From Fasciola hepatica (taxonomy: Eukaryota; Platyhelminthes; Trematoda; Plagiorchiida; Fasciolidae): a DNA stretch of 64,000 nt. The notes under the pieces were generated by a model. The model had not been told where the DNA came from, made no database searches, and saw only the letters and a program-made list of their open reading frames with translations. The stretch is taken from positions 27,856,501-27,920,500 of the forward strand of contig CANUEZ040000047.1 of NCBI GenBank assembly GCA_948099385.1, given 5' to 3'. This document shows positions 1-10,300 of the stretch, in pieces. The position numbers and the translations under genes were made by a program. Positions within the stretch are counted from its first letter, which is position 1, and each line of letters opens with the position of its first letter.

Positions 1-94
1 GACCGACCGGTTGCCCTAGCTGCCCATTGATTTCCAAGGTCAATCTACTCCGACCTAGTGTAGCAGACAAGGTGGGTATAGGCGAATAGTCACA

Positions 95-215
95 GTGTTC
101 AGTCCAGTTCAGTTTGCACATGACTTGGTGTGGCTAGAGCCAATCATGTGCCCAGATAGTTGTGTTGTCGGCGCGTTCCCGTAGCTCCCAACATTGAGTG
201 ATTTTCTTTTTCTGA
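95..215 (+). repeat. Dispersed repeat F, copy 1
   Basis: This stretch is a clear relative of 51830-51960. Shared blocks include a 'gcacaggactt..gtgtggct' run, 'agccaat' and the 'gtagctcc' segment. It lies inside the 3' region of CR1-A, so repeat F may simply be the 3' end of that LINE family, with a second 3'-end copy at 51.8 kb. No protein is implied. Confidence 0.5.
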
Positions 216-299
216 AATCAAAACTTTTGTGGAGTGTCAGCCCCGACAGAGAAAGGTGGAAACGATGAGTAAATTGCGTCCGACCTGACAAACTGCCTA

Positions 300-1700
300 A
301 CTTAATTCGGGGTATACTGCCACCCAACAAAGGTCTACTGCCTTCCTAAATGCCTTCACTGTCTTGGTATTTATGATCTCCTCCAGGAGCACATTCTAAT
401 AGGGAACCACTCTACTAAAGAAGTAATTCGCCCTAATTCGGAGCCTCCAGTGCTTCTTTTGTAACCTAAGGCTATGCTCCCTTGTACCTCTCTCTGGAAT
501 CGGAGAGAAAAGGTGTTCTCGATTTTTACCTGACAGTTCCTTCATTACGTTGATGGCTTCTACCAAATCCCCGCGAACGCGCTGTCTTTTCATCGCGAAC
601 AGATCTAGGACACGGAGACGCCCTGTGACTAGCCGTTGCACTTTCTCCAGACAATTTATATCTTTCTGGTAGTACGGTGCCCAGGCTTGCACGCAGTACT
701 CTATGGTCGGCCTGACTATGGCTTGGCATGTTGGGACGAAAATCTCCGGATCTCTACACGACATAATTGATCTAACTCGAAAGAGTTCTCTCCTGGCCAT
801 TTTGGCTGCTGCTGTGCATTGCTTCGACGGCTTGAAGCTGTTGTCTAGTAAAACGCCCTAGTCTTTGACCTGAGAATCTATTTGCAACGATCCTGCGCCA
901 TCCCCACCAGCCCCCGTATTTGTGGTCAAGCATTGACACCTGGTGAGGTTTAGTGGAAGGTCTCATTTGCGTGCCCAGTTTTGTACTGCTAACACGTCAA
1001 GTTCTATCTATACTCCAGCTCCCTCGACGTCATCGGCAAGCATAAACGTGGGGCTTGTAAGCTCACATGCTAGGTCGTTGATGAAGATAAGGAAGAGCAG
1101 AGGGCCGAGCACCGAGCCCTGTGGCACCCCACTTGTTACACCTGGTTTTGATACATGACTACCCACCTTAACACAAAAATCGCCTTGCTAAAAACTATTT
1201 ATCCATCGTCTTGCCTTTCCAACAATTCCCATAGACTGCAGTTTGACGTCCAGAAGTCTGCGGTTCACAGAATCAAGCGCCCTGCTGAGGTCCAAGTGGC
1301 GGTCCTGAACTGATTGTCATTCATCCGGGTGCTTGGTTACCTCATCGAGGAACAGCAAGATACTCGTCAGACAAGATCATCCTGCCACAAACCCATGCTG
1401 AGCATTTGATATGAGGTCATGTTGAACCAAGTGCCTAGAGATGTTTCCTGATTATCCGTTTCAGGCACTTACACATTACTGAAGTTAACCTAACCAGCCG
1501 GTAATTTTCGGCCTTTTGCTGGGGTCCGCTCTTGCGAATTCCTACCATTGTTGCCCTCCTCCAGTCTCCCGGCCCAATTCCCTCCCTAAGTGACAGTTAA
1601 TACAGCTTCGTCACCGGGGCCTTCAGGACCTCGGCCAGAGGTTGAACGATGGATGGATGAATCCCATCTGGCCCTGCGGCTTCATTTCTATTCAGGGTTT
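300..1700 (-). pseudogene. CR1-A ORF2 reverse transcriptase remnant
   Basis: In minus-strand order the region carries AGPDGIHP (about 1.68 kb), QHAQHGF-like fingers (about 1.4 kb), a [14 protein letters not shown] motif (1.14-1.09 kb) and a catalytic LADD (about 1.04 kb). The thumb follows, with RPTIEYCVQAW and CLEKVQR (ORF 800-396). A trailing FFSRVV and an FRKAVD-like end near 0.33 kb match the usual CR1 C-terminus. Stops and frameshifts are frequent between about 1.8 and 0.8 kb. The catalytic aspartates survive at sequence level, but the enzyme cannot be translated. Confidence 0.8.
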
Positions 1701-2042
1701 GCAAATCCGCCCACACCTCTTTCCCTCCTACAGTAAGTTTGGGTATGTAAGGCGCTTGTGGTCCCTCAATTCTTCACTCTAAATTATTTGTCGGTCGATT
1801 TATGCCCTTGAAGAAGGCCAAGAGCACGCCGGCCCGTATTCGTCGCTTAGAACTAGTCGTCCCTGTATTCTTTCCGAAGTTGTTACACTTCCTCTCATAC
1901 GTTTGTGGGATTGCACGTGAACGTAGAACCGCACTGGGCTCACGCAGACCAACACAACTAACCCACGCTTCAGGGCATATCCCTCCATTCTTTTGATCTT
2001 TTGGGCTCTGTTCCTAGCCATCTTATAGCTGTTCCATGTCAC

Positions 2043-3010
2043 CTAAGTTTTGTACGGCCTGTACGCCGTCCGTCGTTTCCTACGAATGACTATAGCCTTG
2101 CGGACTTTTGACTTCCAACATGGGGGTTGATTTCTACTGCTAACCACCGTCAGAGGTGCAAACTCCTCTGTAAGTTCGAGTAGCCCCATCCTAATGGCTT
2201 CCAGGAGTTCCTCTACGGAGGCGTTTGTGTGTCTCGGTGACCACTGAGCCTCCCCCACTGCCCTCTTTAGTTTGCCTATGTTGAACCTCCCATAGCGCAG
2301 ACCTGACACGATTTCCTCCGGCGCCTTGCTTAGTCTTGTTGTGACCCTTAGAAATACATAATCACTTTTGCTCAGTGGTTCTTACCACGTAATTTCTTTA
2401 ACGCCCTCGTGGTGCCGCGTTATGATGAAATCAAGGGGAGACGGGTGCTGCCTACTCCTGTGTCTAGTACACAGCGTCATATGCTGCGAGTGCAAGTAAC
2501 TGGATCCACTGCAGGAAACTGTTGTCCGTTGATCCCCTTGGTGCGGTCCAGCTTTCCCAGTTAGTTTCCGGCAGGTTGAGATCCCCTAATAAGACGAACT
2601 CCTTTGTCCGTGCCAGCACTGCGTCCAGCACTTGCAAAAGCTCACAGTCTTCCTCATCTGTCGCTGGCGGTGCCCTGTAGATACAGATGATGCATACCGT
2701 TCGCACCTCGATCCTGATAAAGCAGGATCTGGCCTGTACAGTACCAGAGAATAAGTTTAATGGAGGCTCCCAATGGCCTATGTCGGTCCGTGTTAGCAGT
2801 GCTAATCCGCCCCCTGCGTTCCATCTCTTCTATCCTCTCTGTAGGCGGCGTATCCCTGAAAGGGCATGTTGCCAGCATCTGGCTTTATCCAAGTTTCTGT
2901 TGATGCAACGACGTCAGACTGTGCGATCCCAGTCGTTCACTCCCCCCTTTTTCCCGGGAGACTATAGGTGCTTGTGTGCCATATTGACGGTTCCCTGGTC
3001 CTCGCTGCTG
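2043..3010 (-). pseudogene. CR1-A ORF2 endonuclease region remnant
   Basis: Successive minus-strand frames show the hallmarks of an APE-like endonuclease, which nicks target DNA to prime reverse transcription. They are a TETW motif near 2.9 kb, an IYRAP segment near 2.67 kb and a LLGDLNLPETNW motif at about 2.60-2.55 kb, corresponding to the conserved GDFN box. The segment 2309-2043 is the endonuclease-RT linker, with its basic RRKRR stretch at the end. At least three frame changes separate these pieces. The protein is dead, but the domain identity is clear from the ordered motifs. Confidence 0.7.
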
Positions 3011-3727
3011 ACTTTGCAAATTTTACTGCTTGGGTACCCTCGGGCGCGACCTCCGAGGTGACGCCCGGTTTTTTGCCTCCATATATGTTTGCGGTGCTGC
3101 ATCTTGAATATTAAGTGACGCTCTGGGTTTCGTGGCTTTTTCCTTCCCACCCGTCGACCCGATGTGGGGCTTAATGTGCGCAGTGGACGTTGCCTCCCTT
3201 TGAGTCGCCATACTGATGGCCCGGGATGGTCTTGCGACCACCTCGGCACAACTGATTGCCTCGGCTTTTCCCTCTAGTATCTCTAGCTTCGCTGGTTACA
3301 CCGGAGCAGATTTTTCGAGCGTCTCCTTCACTATCGGGCTGGCTGACTGCCCTTTCTGAATATAAACCGGACTGAATGCCCTGTGGCTCCCCTTCTTTTT
3401 GGTCTTCTGAATTACCTGAACTTTGGATTCTTGTTTGCCGAAGTCTAAATTCACCTTTGGGACCTAAGTTACTCTTTCGGCTTTGGGTGTTGACTTCCCA
3501 AGAGGGGTCATCTCGAGTTTTGTTGTATGGAGAGTCGGTCGCCTCAGATCAGGTGTGCCCTTTCATAACGAGACTATGGCATTACCCTGTTTGACAAATG
3601 CTGGGTTGTCGGGTGTAACCCTAACTATTCCCAGCGTGCCGCCCTGGAATGCTCCGGCCCTGGACAGCAGCGTATCTCTTCAGTAAACACTGTGGACCAC
3701 AACTACCAGTGCTCGTGACGGCGCTGG

Positions 3728-4400
3728 TTACTTTCCACTCCATAGTCCTGTTCTGTGGCACTTGACTATTGGTGCCGTAGGAGGTGGGCCAGCCGTCCCG
3801 GGAACCTCGGTCACATGAGGGCGGTTTTCGTCCCTGCTGATTCTATCGTCATTTACCACGTTTTCCTTAAAGTTATGAGGTGGCAGTCTTCTACTCCAGT
3901 CTGTTATGTCCTCCGTGTCCTGCTTCATGCTTTGCTCGTCACAATCTAGGCGTTTAACCTGCTCCTTGAGGGAGTCTACTTCTGTCAGGAGGCTTTCTTC
4001 CACATTGGTGAAGCCTGCTGCCTCTTTGTTTTCCTTGCCTTTTGGCTTGGTTTCTTTCAGTTTTCCGATCTGGCACACAGTTTTCCCGTTCCGCTAATTT
4101 ATGGATCGAACTCGCTCTCTCTGTTCCTGGTTCCGGTATCTTTTTCCGGCCTCCTTTTCCTGGTTCCCCTTGAATTATGCGCAAAGCACTCGCTTGCGAA
4201 TGCGAAGCGATGGGCGCATATCCGTCTGAGTAATGCGTACTTGATGTGCAGTTCTAAGCCTTTTTCCTCCAGCCTGGAGCACTTTTGATGGTACCAGAGG
4301 CAACACTGGTCGCACTGCATTCACTCATATTGCACCATGTCCGTGCATTCTTTGTTCCCACGGCTCACTGCCTGATCGATAGGGTCAACCTTTGTTTCAT
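3728..4400 (-). pseudogene. CR1-A ORF1 remnant (PHD-like finger plus coiled coil)
   Basis: The minus-strand translation near 4.40-4.25 kb has paired cysteines followed by a WYHQKC motif. This is the pattern of the PHD-like finger at the start of CR1 ORF1 proteins. An in-frame stop separates the first cysteine pair from the second. Further 3', at 4078-3728, is a lysine- and glutamate-rich segment with heptad-like spacing (residues about 20-60), consistent with the coiled coil by which such proteins multimerise on RNA. ORF1 proteins are RNA-binding chaperones for the LINE transcript; that role is known for the family and not testable here. The reading frame is broken several times, so this is a remnant. 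Confidence 0.6.
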
Positions 4401-4690
4401 TCATCCCAGCAGTGGTGATCGAGTTTGTTTGAAAATACCGTATCGAACACCAGTAGAGTAATAACACAACCTCTTAAACGGGCACAAACGGTACACCAAT
4501 GCAAGTACCACAAAAACAGTACAACACAAAAAGTGACAAAAAAACTGTACGCCACAAAAGGTGCCACAAAAATGTTATCCGGTATCAATTGCACTGACAC
4601 CAACAAAAACACCAAAAAGGACACCAAAAGGTATAGACGGCTTTCGAAGAGAAAAATACTTCAAAAATTAGGCTCACCGTAATGCTAATT
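4401..4690. repeat. A/C-rich low-complexity tract
   Basis: From about 4485 to 4640 the plus strand is dominated by imperfect repeats of a CCACAAAA-like unit, almost without G or T. It sits just upstream of the 5' end of CR1-A. The short open frames in it reflect composition and not coding. It may be an expanded simple repeat or the decayed 5' leader of the LINE. Confidence 0.5.
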
Positions 4691-5217
4691 ACGATACGTT
4701 AGTTTGGGCGAAGTAACATGTGTTATTTCGCCAAACAGTGCAAAATTGCCTATCACTGAGAGCGGTTCGAAAATTCAAACCACCCGACAACTCACGGTGA
4801 AGACTGGTCTCAAATGGGCCCGAAATAGGTTCGCTCGGAGAAGGGGATGGTATGTTCGAGGTCTCATACTGGTGCCCAGACACTTAATAATAATAATAAT
4901 GATAATAATAATAATATTGGTTTATTTCGGTGTTCGATTGTGTTTAATTGACATCTAAAAGTAGTGGGGGGAGAAAGGAAATGTGATGCGTAAACAGCAG
5001 GAGAATCTTACGGTACACCTGGTTAAAACACCGGGCCTCTATTTTCCCTAGGTTATGTTTGGTTTTTATCTTTATGAAGCTTATAACCGTCTGTCATTTA
5101 GCTGGAAAGGCGTAAGAAAAATACCCAAAATTTTCTACGTAGCTTTACACTCTCGAAAAGTTCAACTTGCTGACCTATAATCTTTCCCCCTTTTTCACAT
5201 TATCTCCCTAACTACTT
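4690..5217. other. No gene seen; presumed 5' leader of CR1-B
   Basis: Apart from the TAA tract I see no coding signal. The last part, roughly 4960-5217, leads directly into the ATG of the CR1-B ORF1 and is the natural place for its 5' untranslated region and internal promoter. No promoter motif could be assigned. Confidence 0.4.
4885..4917 (-). repeat. (TAA)n microsatellite, candidate LINE 3' tail
   Basis: About eleven TAA/GATAA units. Read on the minus strand, the tract is preceded by 'ccgaaataaaccaatatt', which resembles the ends of other repeats here (12.44 kb and 43.0 kb). This suggests the 3' tail of a short minus-strand non-LTR insertion whose body would lie in about 4935-5200. Confidence 0.5.
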
Positions 5218-6318
5218 ATGGAAGCTCCAAAGGGCCTCCGTAAACGTGCCAAGGTCCCGGGTGCAAATCAGGCAACACGTACTGTTAGGCTCAGAAAAAC
5301 CAGAAACACTCAACCTCAGTCTGCACTCAGTCCATGCTCAGTACCTCTCGTTGATGTTTATGACGCAGTTAACAAGGAGATTACCGAAGTAGATCAAAGA
5401 GTGGCGGACCTGCATAACCAGATCCAGTCCATCGATGACATTCTATTAAAGATATCCCCTTTATCTAGCATAATGGAACCCACGCCTATTGCTAATCGCC
5501 AGAGCCTAGTCATGGCGGGCAGCTTCTTAGACTCAGTTGCGACGGAAGTTCATAAGCGTATAGCCAACTCCAAAAACGCGATAGTTTTCAACATCCCTGA
5601 CCGACTACCCCTGCCGTCAACCAAACTCGCCATCCTGAATGCCTACAACATGGCACACCACAGGTGCTATTGCACTCGACTGCGCAAAAAATCACAACGC
5701 ACCGATTGTCCTTTAAAGTTCCAATTCGTTGACGAGGTAACAGCTAGAGAATTCATAACTAGTTGGCAAATCATTGCCAATGCCACCCCATTCAAAAGAA
5801 TCAGAATACTACCGGATAAAACGCCCCTCCAAAGAGAGGTTTTTCGATCACTAAAAAGTGCCTTAGCTTCACCAGCGCAACCTGTTGCTGAAATATCAGT
5901 CGCCGCGTCTTCTCGCTGCTTGTCGAGCCACCCCGTAACTCAAAAGCCCTCAGTTGTCCGCACAACTCTGGTTGACCTAGACCTGACCCCATCTCCAGCC
6001 ATCCCCCTAGTAAACGGCCCTGCCTTCTACCATCAACCTCCGCTTCTTCAAACGGCAACGATATCCATGCCAAACCCACTATTAGCCCAGGGCCACCAAA
6101 GTCCCGTGCATCCAAGCCTGCCGCTGCTAATGCCAGCCTACTGCCCACCGTCTCACCACCGAAAAATACTCCGGGGAAGTCTGTTGCCAACAGCCCGTCA
6201 TGCTCTAATTCATGTCCCACCGTCTTGCAAACGCAGATCGTTCATAAAAGGCATGATCTACTATGTGGCCAATCGTCCCATCGGCAGACAGGACTCTGTG
6301 ACCCCCCACAGCTTTTAG
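5218..6318 (+). CDS. LINE ORF1 RNA-binding protein (366 aa open frame)
   Basis: The ATG at 5218 opens a 366-residue frame. The first 35 residues are very basic. Residues about 45-80 look like a short coiled coil. Residues about 105-220 form the conserved core, with a NAIVFNIPD start, a CYCTRLRKK motif followed by DCPLKFQF, and a RTPLQR-like end (here KTPLQR). This core resembles the RRM-like domain of CR1-type ORF1 proteins, which coat the element RNA. From about residue 260 the chain becomes proline-, serine- and alanine-rich. The +2 frame (6.0-6.97 kb) reads more naturally there, so a frameshift between about 5985 and 6318 probably shortened an ancestral ORF1 of nearly 580 codons. The start is the first ATG and no other candidate is nearby. 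Confidence 0.75.
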   Translation: MEAPKGLRKRAKVPGANQATRTVRLRKTRNTQPQSALSPCSVPLVDVYDAVNKEITEVDQRVADLHNQIQSIDDILLKISPLSSIMEPTPIANRQSLVMAGSFLDSVATEVHKRIANSKNAIVFNIPDRLPLPSTKLAILNAYNMAHHRCYCTRLRKKSQRTDCPLKFQFVDEVTAREFITSWQIIANATPFKRIRILPDKTPLQREVFRSLKSALASPAQPVAEISVAASSRCLSSHPVTQKPSVVRTTLVDLDLTPSPAIPLVNGPAFYHQPPLLQTATISMPNPLLAQGHQSPVHPSLPLLMPAYCPPSHHRKILRGSLLPTARHALIHVPPSCKRRSFIKGMIYYVANRPIGRQDSVTPHSF

Positions 6319-6968
6319 TTACTCCGGCTACTCCCGTATTCCCCTCCGGAAGTCTTCTCAGAATTCCATTTAGAACCCCCACCAAGCACTCTAATTACAC
6401 CCCAAATAATTCATACTTGTTGGAAAGCAGGACGCAACCCTGCATCACCCTAAAGCAGCCAACCCCACCTCGTTGTGTTAGGGTGGTACCTCGGCTAATC
6501 GACAAGGTCCTCCCAACTCCACTCTACAATACAGGCGAAAACGGCCACCGAGTAGCACATCATCATGCATCGGGATCGAACACACCATATTCTCCAAGTA
6601 TCCCGAAACAGTTTTCCAATCATCTGGCTGAGCGCCAGCACCTCCCGTCGAACCTCTGTAACCAATTTCTCTCTCCTCCAATGATACAAATAAGTAACCC
6701 CCAGTAGAATTATAACCAATGGCCTCAATTGTCTAGCTCCGCGCCCTTTCCTGAACACAGGATGGGCCAGCCCAACCAACTACAGTTATTTCGTCGGTCC
6801 TGGTCAAGCGGCAACTACCCGCCCCCAGCGTACCCCGTTGAACCCAGTCACCACTACTTTCTGCCATCTCACTTGCCGTTACCCATTACCTCAGCATCCA
6901 ACCCCCCACCTGGCTACTTCAACCACCCCGGAAATCCCACCTCCCCAAACGACCAATTTTTTTCTTGA
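5985..6968 (+). pseudogene. Proline-rich C-terminal extension of CR1-B ORF1
   Basis: In the frame ending at 6968 the sequence is open except for one TAG at about 6706. It encodes a proline/serine/asparagine-rich chain with blocks such as SPPKNTPGKS and NPPPGYFNHP. It overlaps the end of the 366-codon frame and ends in a TGA at 6966-6968, immediately at the start of the ORF2 frame. I infer that it is the original ORF1 tail, now detached by a frameshift. Its C-rich base composition is unlike the rest of the element. It could instead be an untranslated C-rich spacer that happens to be open. Confidence 0.5.
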
Positions 6969-9967
6969 CGGCACCCCCCCAACCCAGCTTCACCCCTTCT
7001 TCACAATGCCGGTTCCCCCCTTTTAACCCCTGTTTAGACTCCTTCACTTCTATACATGACAACCCTGTCGTTATGAATCCACTTAATGATGTTTACCACC
7101 TCGGTAGTGTTAGCCATCAACACCCGCAGATGGTTGTTCCCACTCCACACCATGACGGTACAGTTACACTTAACTTGCTTCTCATTAAAGCTTGCTCATT
7201 ACTGAATAAAACCCATACTCTCCATAATATAGTACTGTCTTCTGACTTCGACATCATTGTCACAACCGAAACCTGGCTAAATGATTCTGTCCCATTGGAC
7301 CAAATTTCTATTGCTGGTTATCAAACCTTCATGAAAAATCGTCGTCGTCGTGGAGGAGGCTGTCTAATCCACGGTAAAAACAGCTTGCCTACCATTCCTC
7401 TCTCTGATCCAATACTGGACTAAATTCAGGACTCAATATGGGTAACGGTTCTTCTGGCCAACTCTCCACTCCATATCGGCTGCGTTGATCGACCACCCAA
7501 TTCAAACACCACGGACCTCGCCCACGTAGTCAAAGCCTTTGACCAATTTGCACTATTACCCTCCTCGTCAAAAATCATTGCTGGCGATTTCAGTGCACCT
7601 AATATCTGCTGGGACACCATGTCATCACCCCAATACTTCACGAGCTTCGTTTCGACCATACGCGCAGGGCGCTGGGTCCAGCACGTAATGACACCAACCA
7701 GAGGTAACATCATACTAGACCTGATATTTACCATTGGCCTATCGGACGCGATTACTACCGCCCTCAACCTTTTCCCAGGCAGTGACCATAGAATGGTATC
7801 TTGGAGATTCACAGCCGGACCCATAGACCCCATATGTAGCTCATCTCAACAGCCCCTGCACACGATGAACTGGATGAACCTCAAGCCTATGCTTCGATCC
7901 CTCAACCGGGATGAATACTTCCTACAGGACAACATTCAGCTCGCCAGTGACGTACTCTACCATAAGCTACATAGCTGCTTGTCAGCAATCACCACCATCG
8001 GGACCAACCGTTCTCAAGCCCGCGGCTCCTACCAAACAAGGCTGCAAAATAAACATGCAAAACTGCATAAGATCTACAATAAAACCAAGGACTTCTCCAT
8101 ACTATTGCAACTTCACTCTCTCTCTGTCACCATCAGTCTTCGGACTAATGAACTGCTGAGAAAGCAGGAGCTTTCGGCCTTGAAATCCTTCGACAGATCG
8201 TACCGACTGTCCCGACTGCTGAAGAGCAGAAATCAGAGAGAGCCTACAGGGATACCATATCTAATTTTGGGAAACAGCACGCAGATTAAATCTGCAGCTG
8301 AAATCGCTGAGGCGCTCAATACTTTCTTTTCAGAATCCATGACCACTGACGCCACTGTAAATCCGCCACCCGTACCCCTCATCACCGAGCAAGTTCTCTC
8401 TGACATTGAATTCAGTTTGAACGATGTGACCCACCTGCTGCTGCGTGTTAGACCCTCCTCCCGCCCTGGCTATGACGGCATCCCCCCAGCACGTTTTCAT
8501 CTTGGTGGAATTGACATCGCTGCTATCTTTATGAATCTCTACAGCTTATCCCTTAAAAATGGCATTTTTCCATCCCAGTGGAAAACTTCAACCATTATTC
8601 CTATCCACAAAAAAGGTACAGTGCACGACCCTTCAAATGATCGTCCTATCAACCATACCCCTTCAGCTGCCAGAATAATGGAGCGTTTGATTAAACAGCG
8701 GATGTCCGATTATCTCATTTCCCATAACCTCATTCACAGTGGCCAACATGGCTTCCTAAAGTCACGTTCTTGTACCACATGCCAGTTTGACTTCTTCAAC
8801 CTAGTGACCACGGCAGCTGACGACGGAAAATCCATTATTATCATCTACCTCGATATGACCAAGGCATTTGACCGAGTTCCTCACTGCCGATTGTTAACAA
8901 AACTCCGGGCCTATGGTATCCATGACCCGCTTTTATCATGGATCACTTCTTACCTGTCGGATCGAACCCAGGTTGTATATGCTAATGGTCATCTATCGCA
9001 ACCGGCGACTGTCACTAGTGGAGTCATACAAGGAAGTGTACTTGGTCCGCTATTTTTCTCACTCTATATTAACGACATTTTTTCGATTGTGCAACATGGC
9101 ACACCTTTCCTCTTCGCCGACGACATCAAAATCGTGTATGATTTCCGCCATCAAGATTTGAGCACAGCACTGTCTGAAATAGGTAGTGATCTTGAGAAAA
9201 TTGATCAATGGTGCACTTCATGGCAGATGTGCTTCTCGACATCTAAAAGCTTCTATACAACCTACAGATGTCAAGTCCCCCTCGGAACTCTGTCACTGAA
9301 CCAAGTACCCATCGCCCCAAGCTCATCAGTGAAGGATCTTGGGCTTCGATACACTAACAATCTACAATTCTCGGAACATGTCTCATTTCAGACGGCCAGG
9401 GCCAGACAGATAATAGGCCTAGTTCTCAGATCATTTAAAATGAAACATAGTATCCTCCGTACATACCAATCCCATGCTAGACCCCACCTCGAATATTGCC
9501 CTATAATCTTCTCTGGAATGTCTAAATCGGACAGAATACGCCTGGAGAAAGTCCAGCGTACCCTCACCAAGAAGCTAGTGGGATATTCCTCTCCACTGAG
9601 CTATAAAGAGCGATGCGTTCTATTAAAACTTGATCCCGTATGGCTTAGACATGTCAGGCTTAACTTGTGTTTTCTATACAGACTTATTCATTGCTCTGCG
9701 TTCACTTCTACCAACTCTATACAGTTTTCTCTACCCTCATCTTACCCTCTGCGCCACAGAGACTTCAGGCTGGCAATCAGATCCAACTTCTTTCTCATTA
9801 AATATTCTAAGCTTTGGAATAAGCTGCCTCGGACCATTCGCAAATGTGCGTCAATAACCCAGTTCAGCCATGCCCTTAAATCACAACTTACCGTTAGTCA
9901 TATGTTATTTTTGACTAACGCCAGCATATCTGAGGATCGAGCCCATGAAGAAGGTATCGAACTTTAG
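6965..9967 (+). pseudogene. LINE ORF2: APE endonuclease and reverse transcriptase, one stop codon
   Basis: One frame runs from about 6965 (first ATG at 7073) to the stop at 9967, interrupted only by TAA at 7421-7423. Endonuclease landmarks are TETWL at 7265-7279, a GDFS box at 7583-7594 (the usual asparagine is serine) and SDH at 7781-7789. After a linker come the RT motifs: PGYDGIPP (about 8466), a finger segment ending QHGFLKSRSC (about 8745), YLDMTKAFDRVPH (about 8849), SGVIQGSVLGP (about 9018) and the catalytic FADD at 9113-9124. The thumb and C-terminus (RPHLEYCP, LEKVQR, LWNKLP) are complete. With the stop ignored the length is about 960-1000 residues, normal for the clade. Function is target-primed reverse transcription. 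Either the TAA is a recent null mutation or it is read through. Confidence 0.85.
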
Positions 9968-10300
9968 AACCCTAGCTTCAGTCTCTCCTCCCGCTCTCTG
10001 CTATCCGTCGAGCTGGCCTTCAAAAACGGGTTCAACTACTAGGATCACGGCACCATATCCCAAACCTACCATTTTCTGCCTAACGACAGACGATAGGCTT
10101 ACCATTTATTATTACTTTTTACGTATAACCCACACTGAACAAGGATAGTTTTTGCAGCGAAAACAAGATACATATAACCTCATTCAGTGTCACACTGTGG
10201 ACAGTGTCTTAAGCTGAGTGGGGTGCGGCATTCATGAACATATATGCGATAAAAGACAACTATTTTTTTTGACAAAGGGAATTATTGGGAGAGACCCAGG
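9968..10300 (+). other. CR1-B 3' region and junction with CR1-C
   Basis: After the ORF2 stop about 130 bp of non-coding sequence leads to 'taccatttattattac' near 10.1 kb, resembling the ATT-type tails elsewhere in the window. From about 10150 to 10300 I see no gene; a run of eight to nine T at about 10262 adjoins the minus-strand CR1-C end. Confidence 0.5.

Larger units (their letters stand above)
1..4400 (-). mobile_element. CR1-like non-LTR retrotransposon CR1-A, decayed
   Basis: Read on the minus strand, this stretch gives the domain order of a CR1/Jockey LINE. A zinc-finger and coiled-coil ORF1 lies at about 4.4-3.7 kb, an APE-type endonuclease at about 3.0-2.45 kb, a linker at 2.3-1.8 kb, a reverse transcriptase at 1.7-0.4 kb, and a short 3' region reaches base 1. 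Every domain is split by frameshifts and stops, so no intact protein can be made. The order and spacing match a single original insertion rather than scattered pieces. The 5' end is unclear but lies near 4.4 kb, beside an A/C-rich tract. The 3' end may run off the window. Confidence 0.8.
4960..10120 (+). mobile_element. CR1-like non-LTR retrotransposon CR1-B, nearly intact
   Basis: This is the best preserved element of the window, with an open ORF1, a proline-rich stretch, an ORF2 with endonuclease and reverse transcriptase broken by one stop, and a short 3' region ending near the AT-rich 'taccatttattattac' at about 10.1 kb. A second, more decayed member of the same family lies at 45.9-47.8 kb on the minus strand. 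The good preservation implies a relatively recent insertion. I did not find unambiguous target-site duplications, so the outer limits are approximate. Confidence 0.8.

Noticed and set aside
6478..6779. Minus-strand frames across the C-rich part of CR1-B
   Set aside because: Antisense shadows of the proline-rich ORF1 tail.
8913..9161. Second plus-strand frame within the CR1-B reverse transcriptase
   Set aside because: It is a shadow of ORF2 in another frame, with no independent support.
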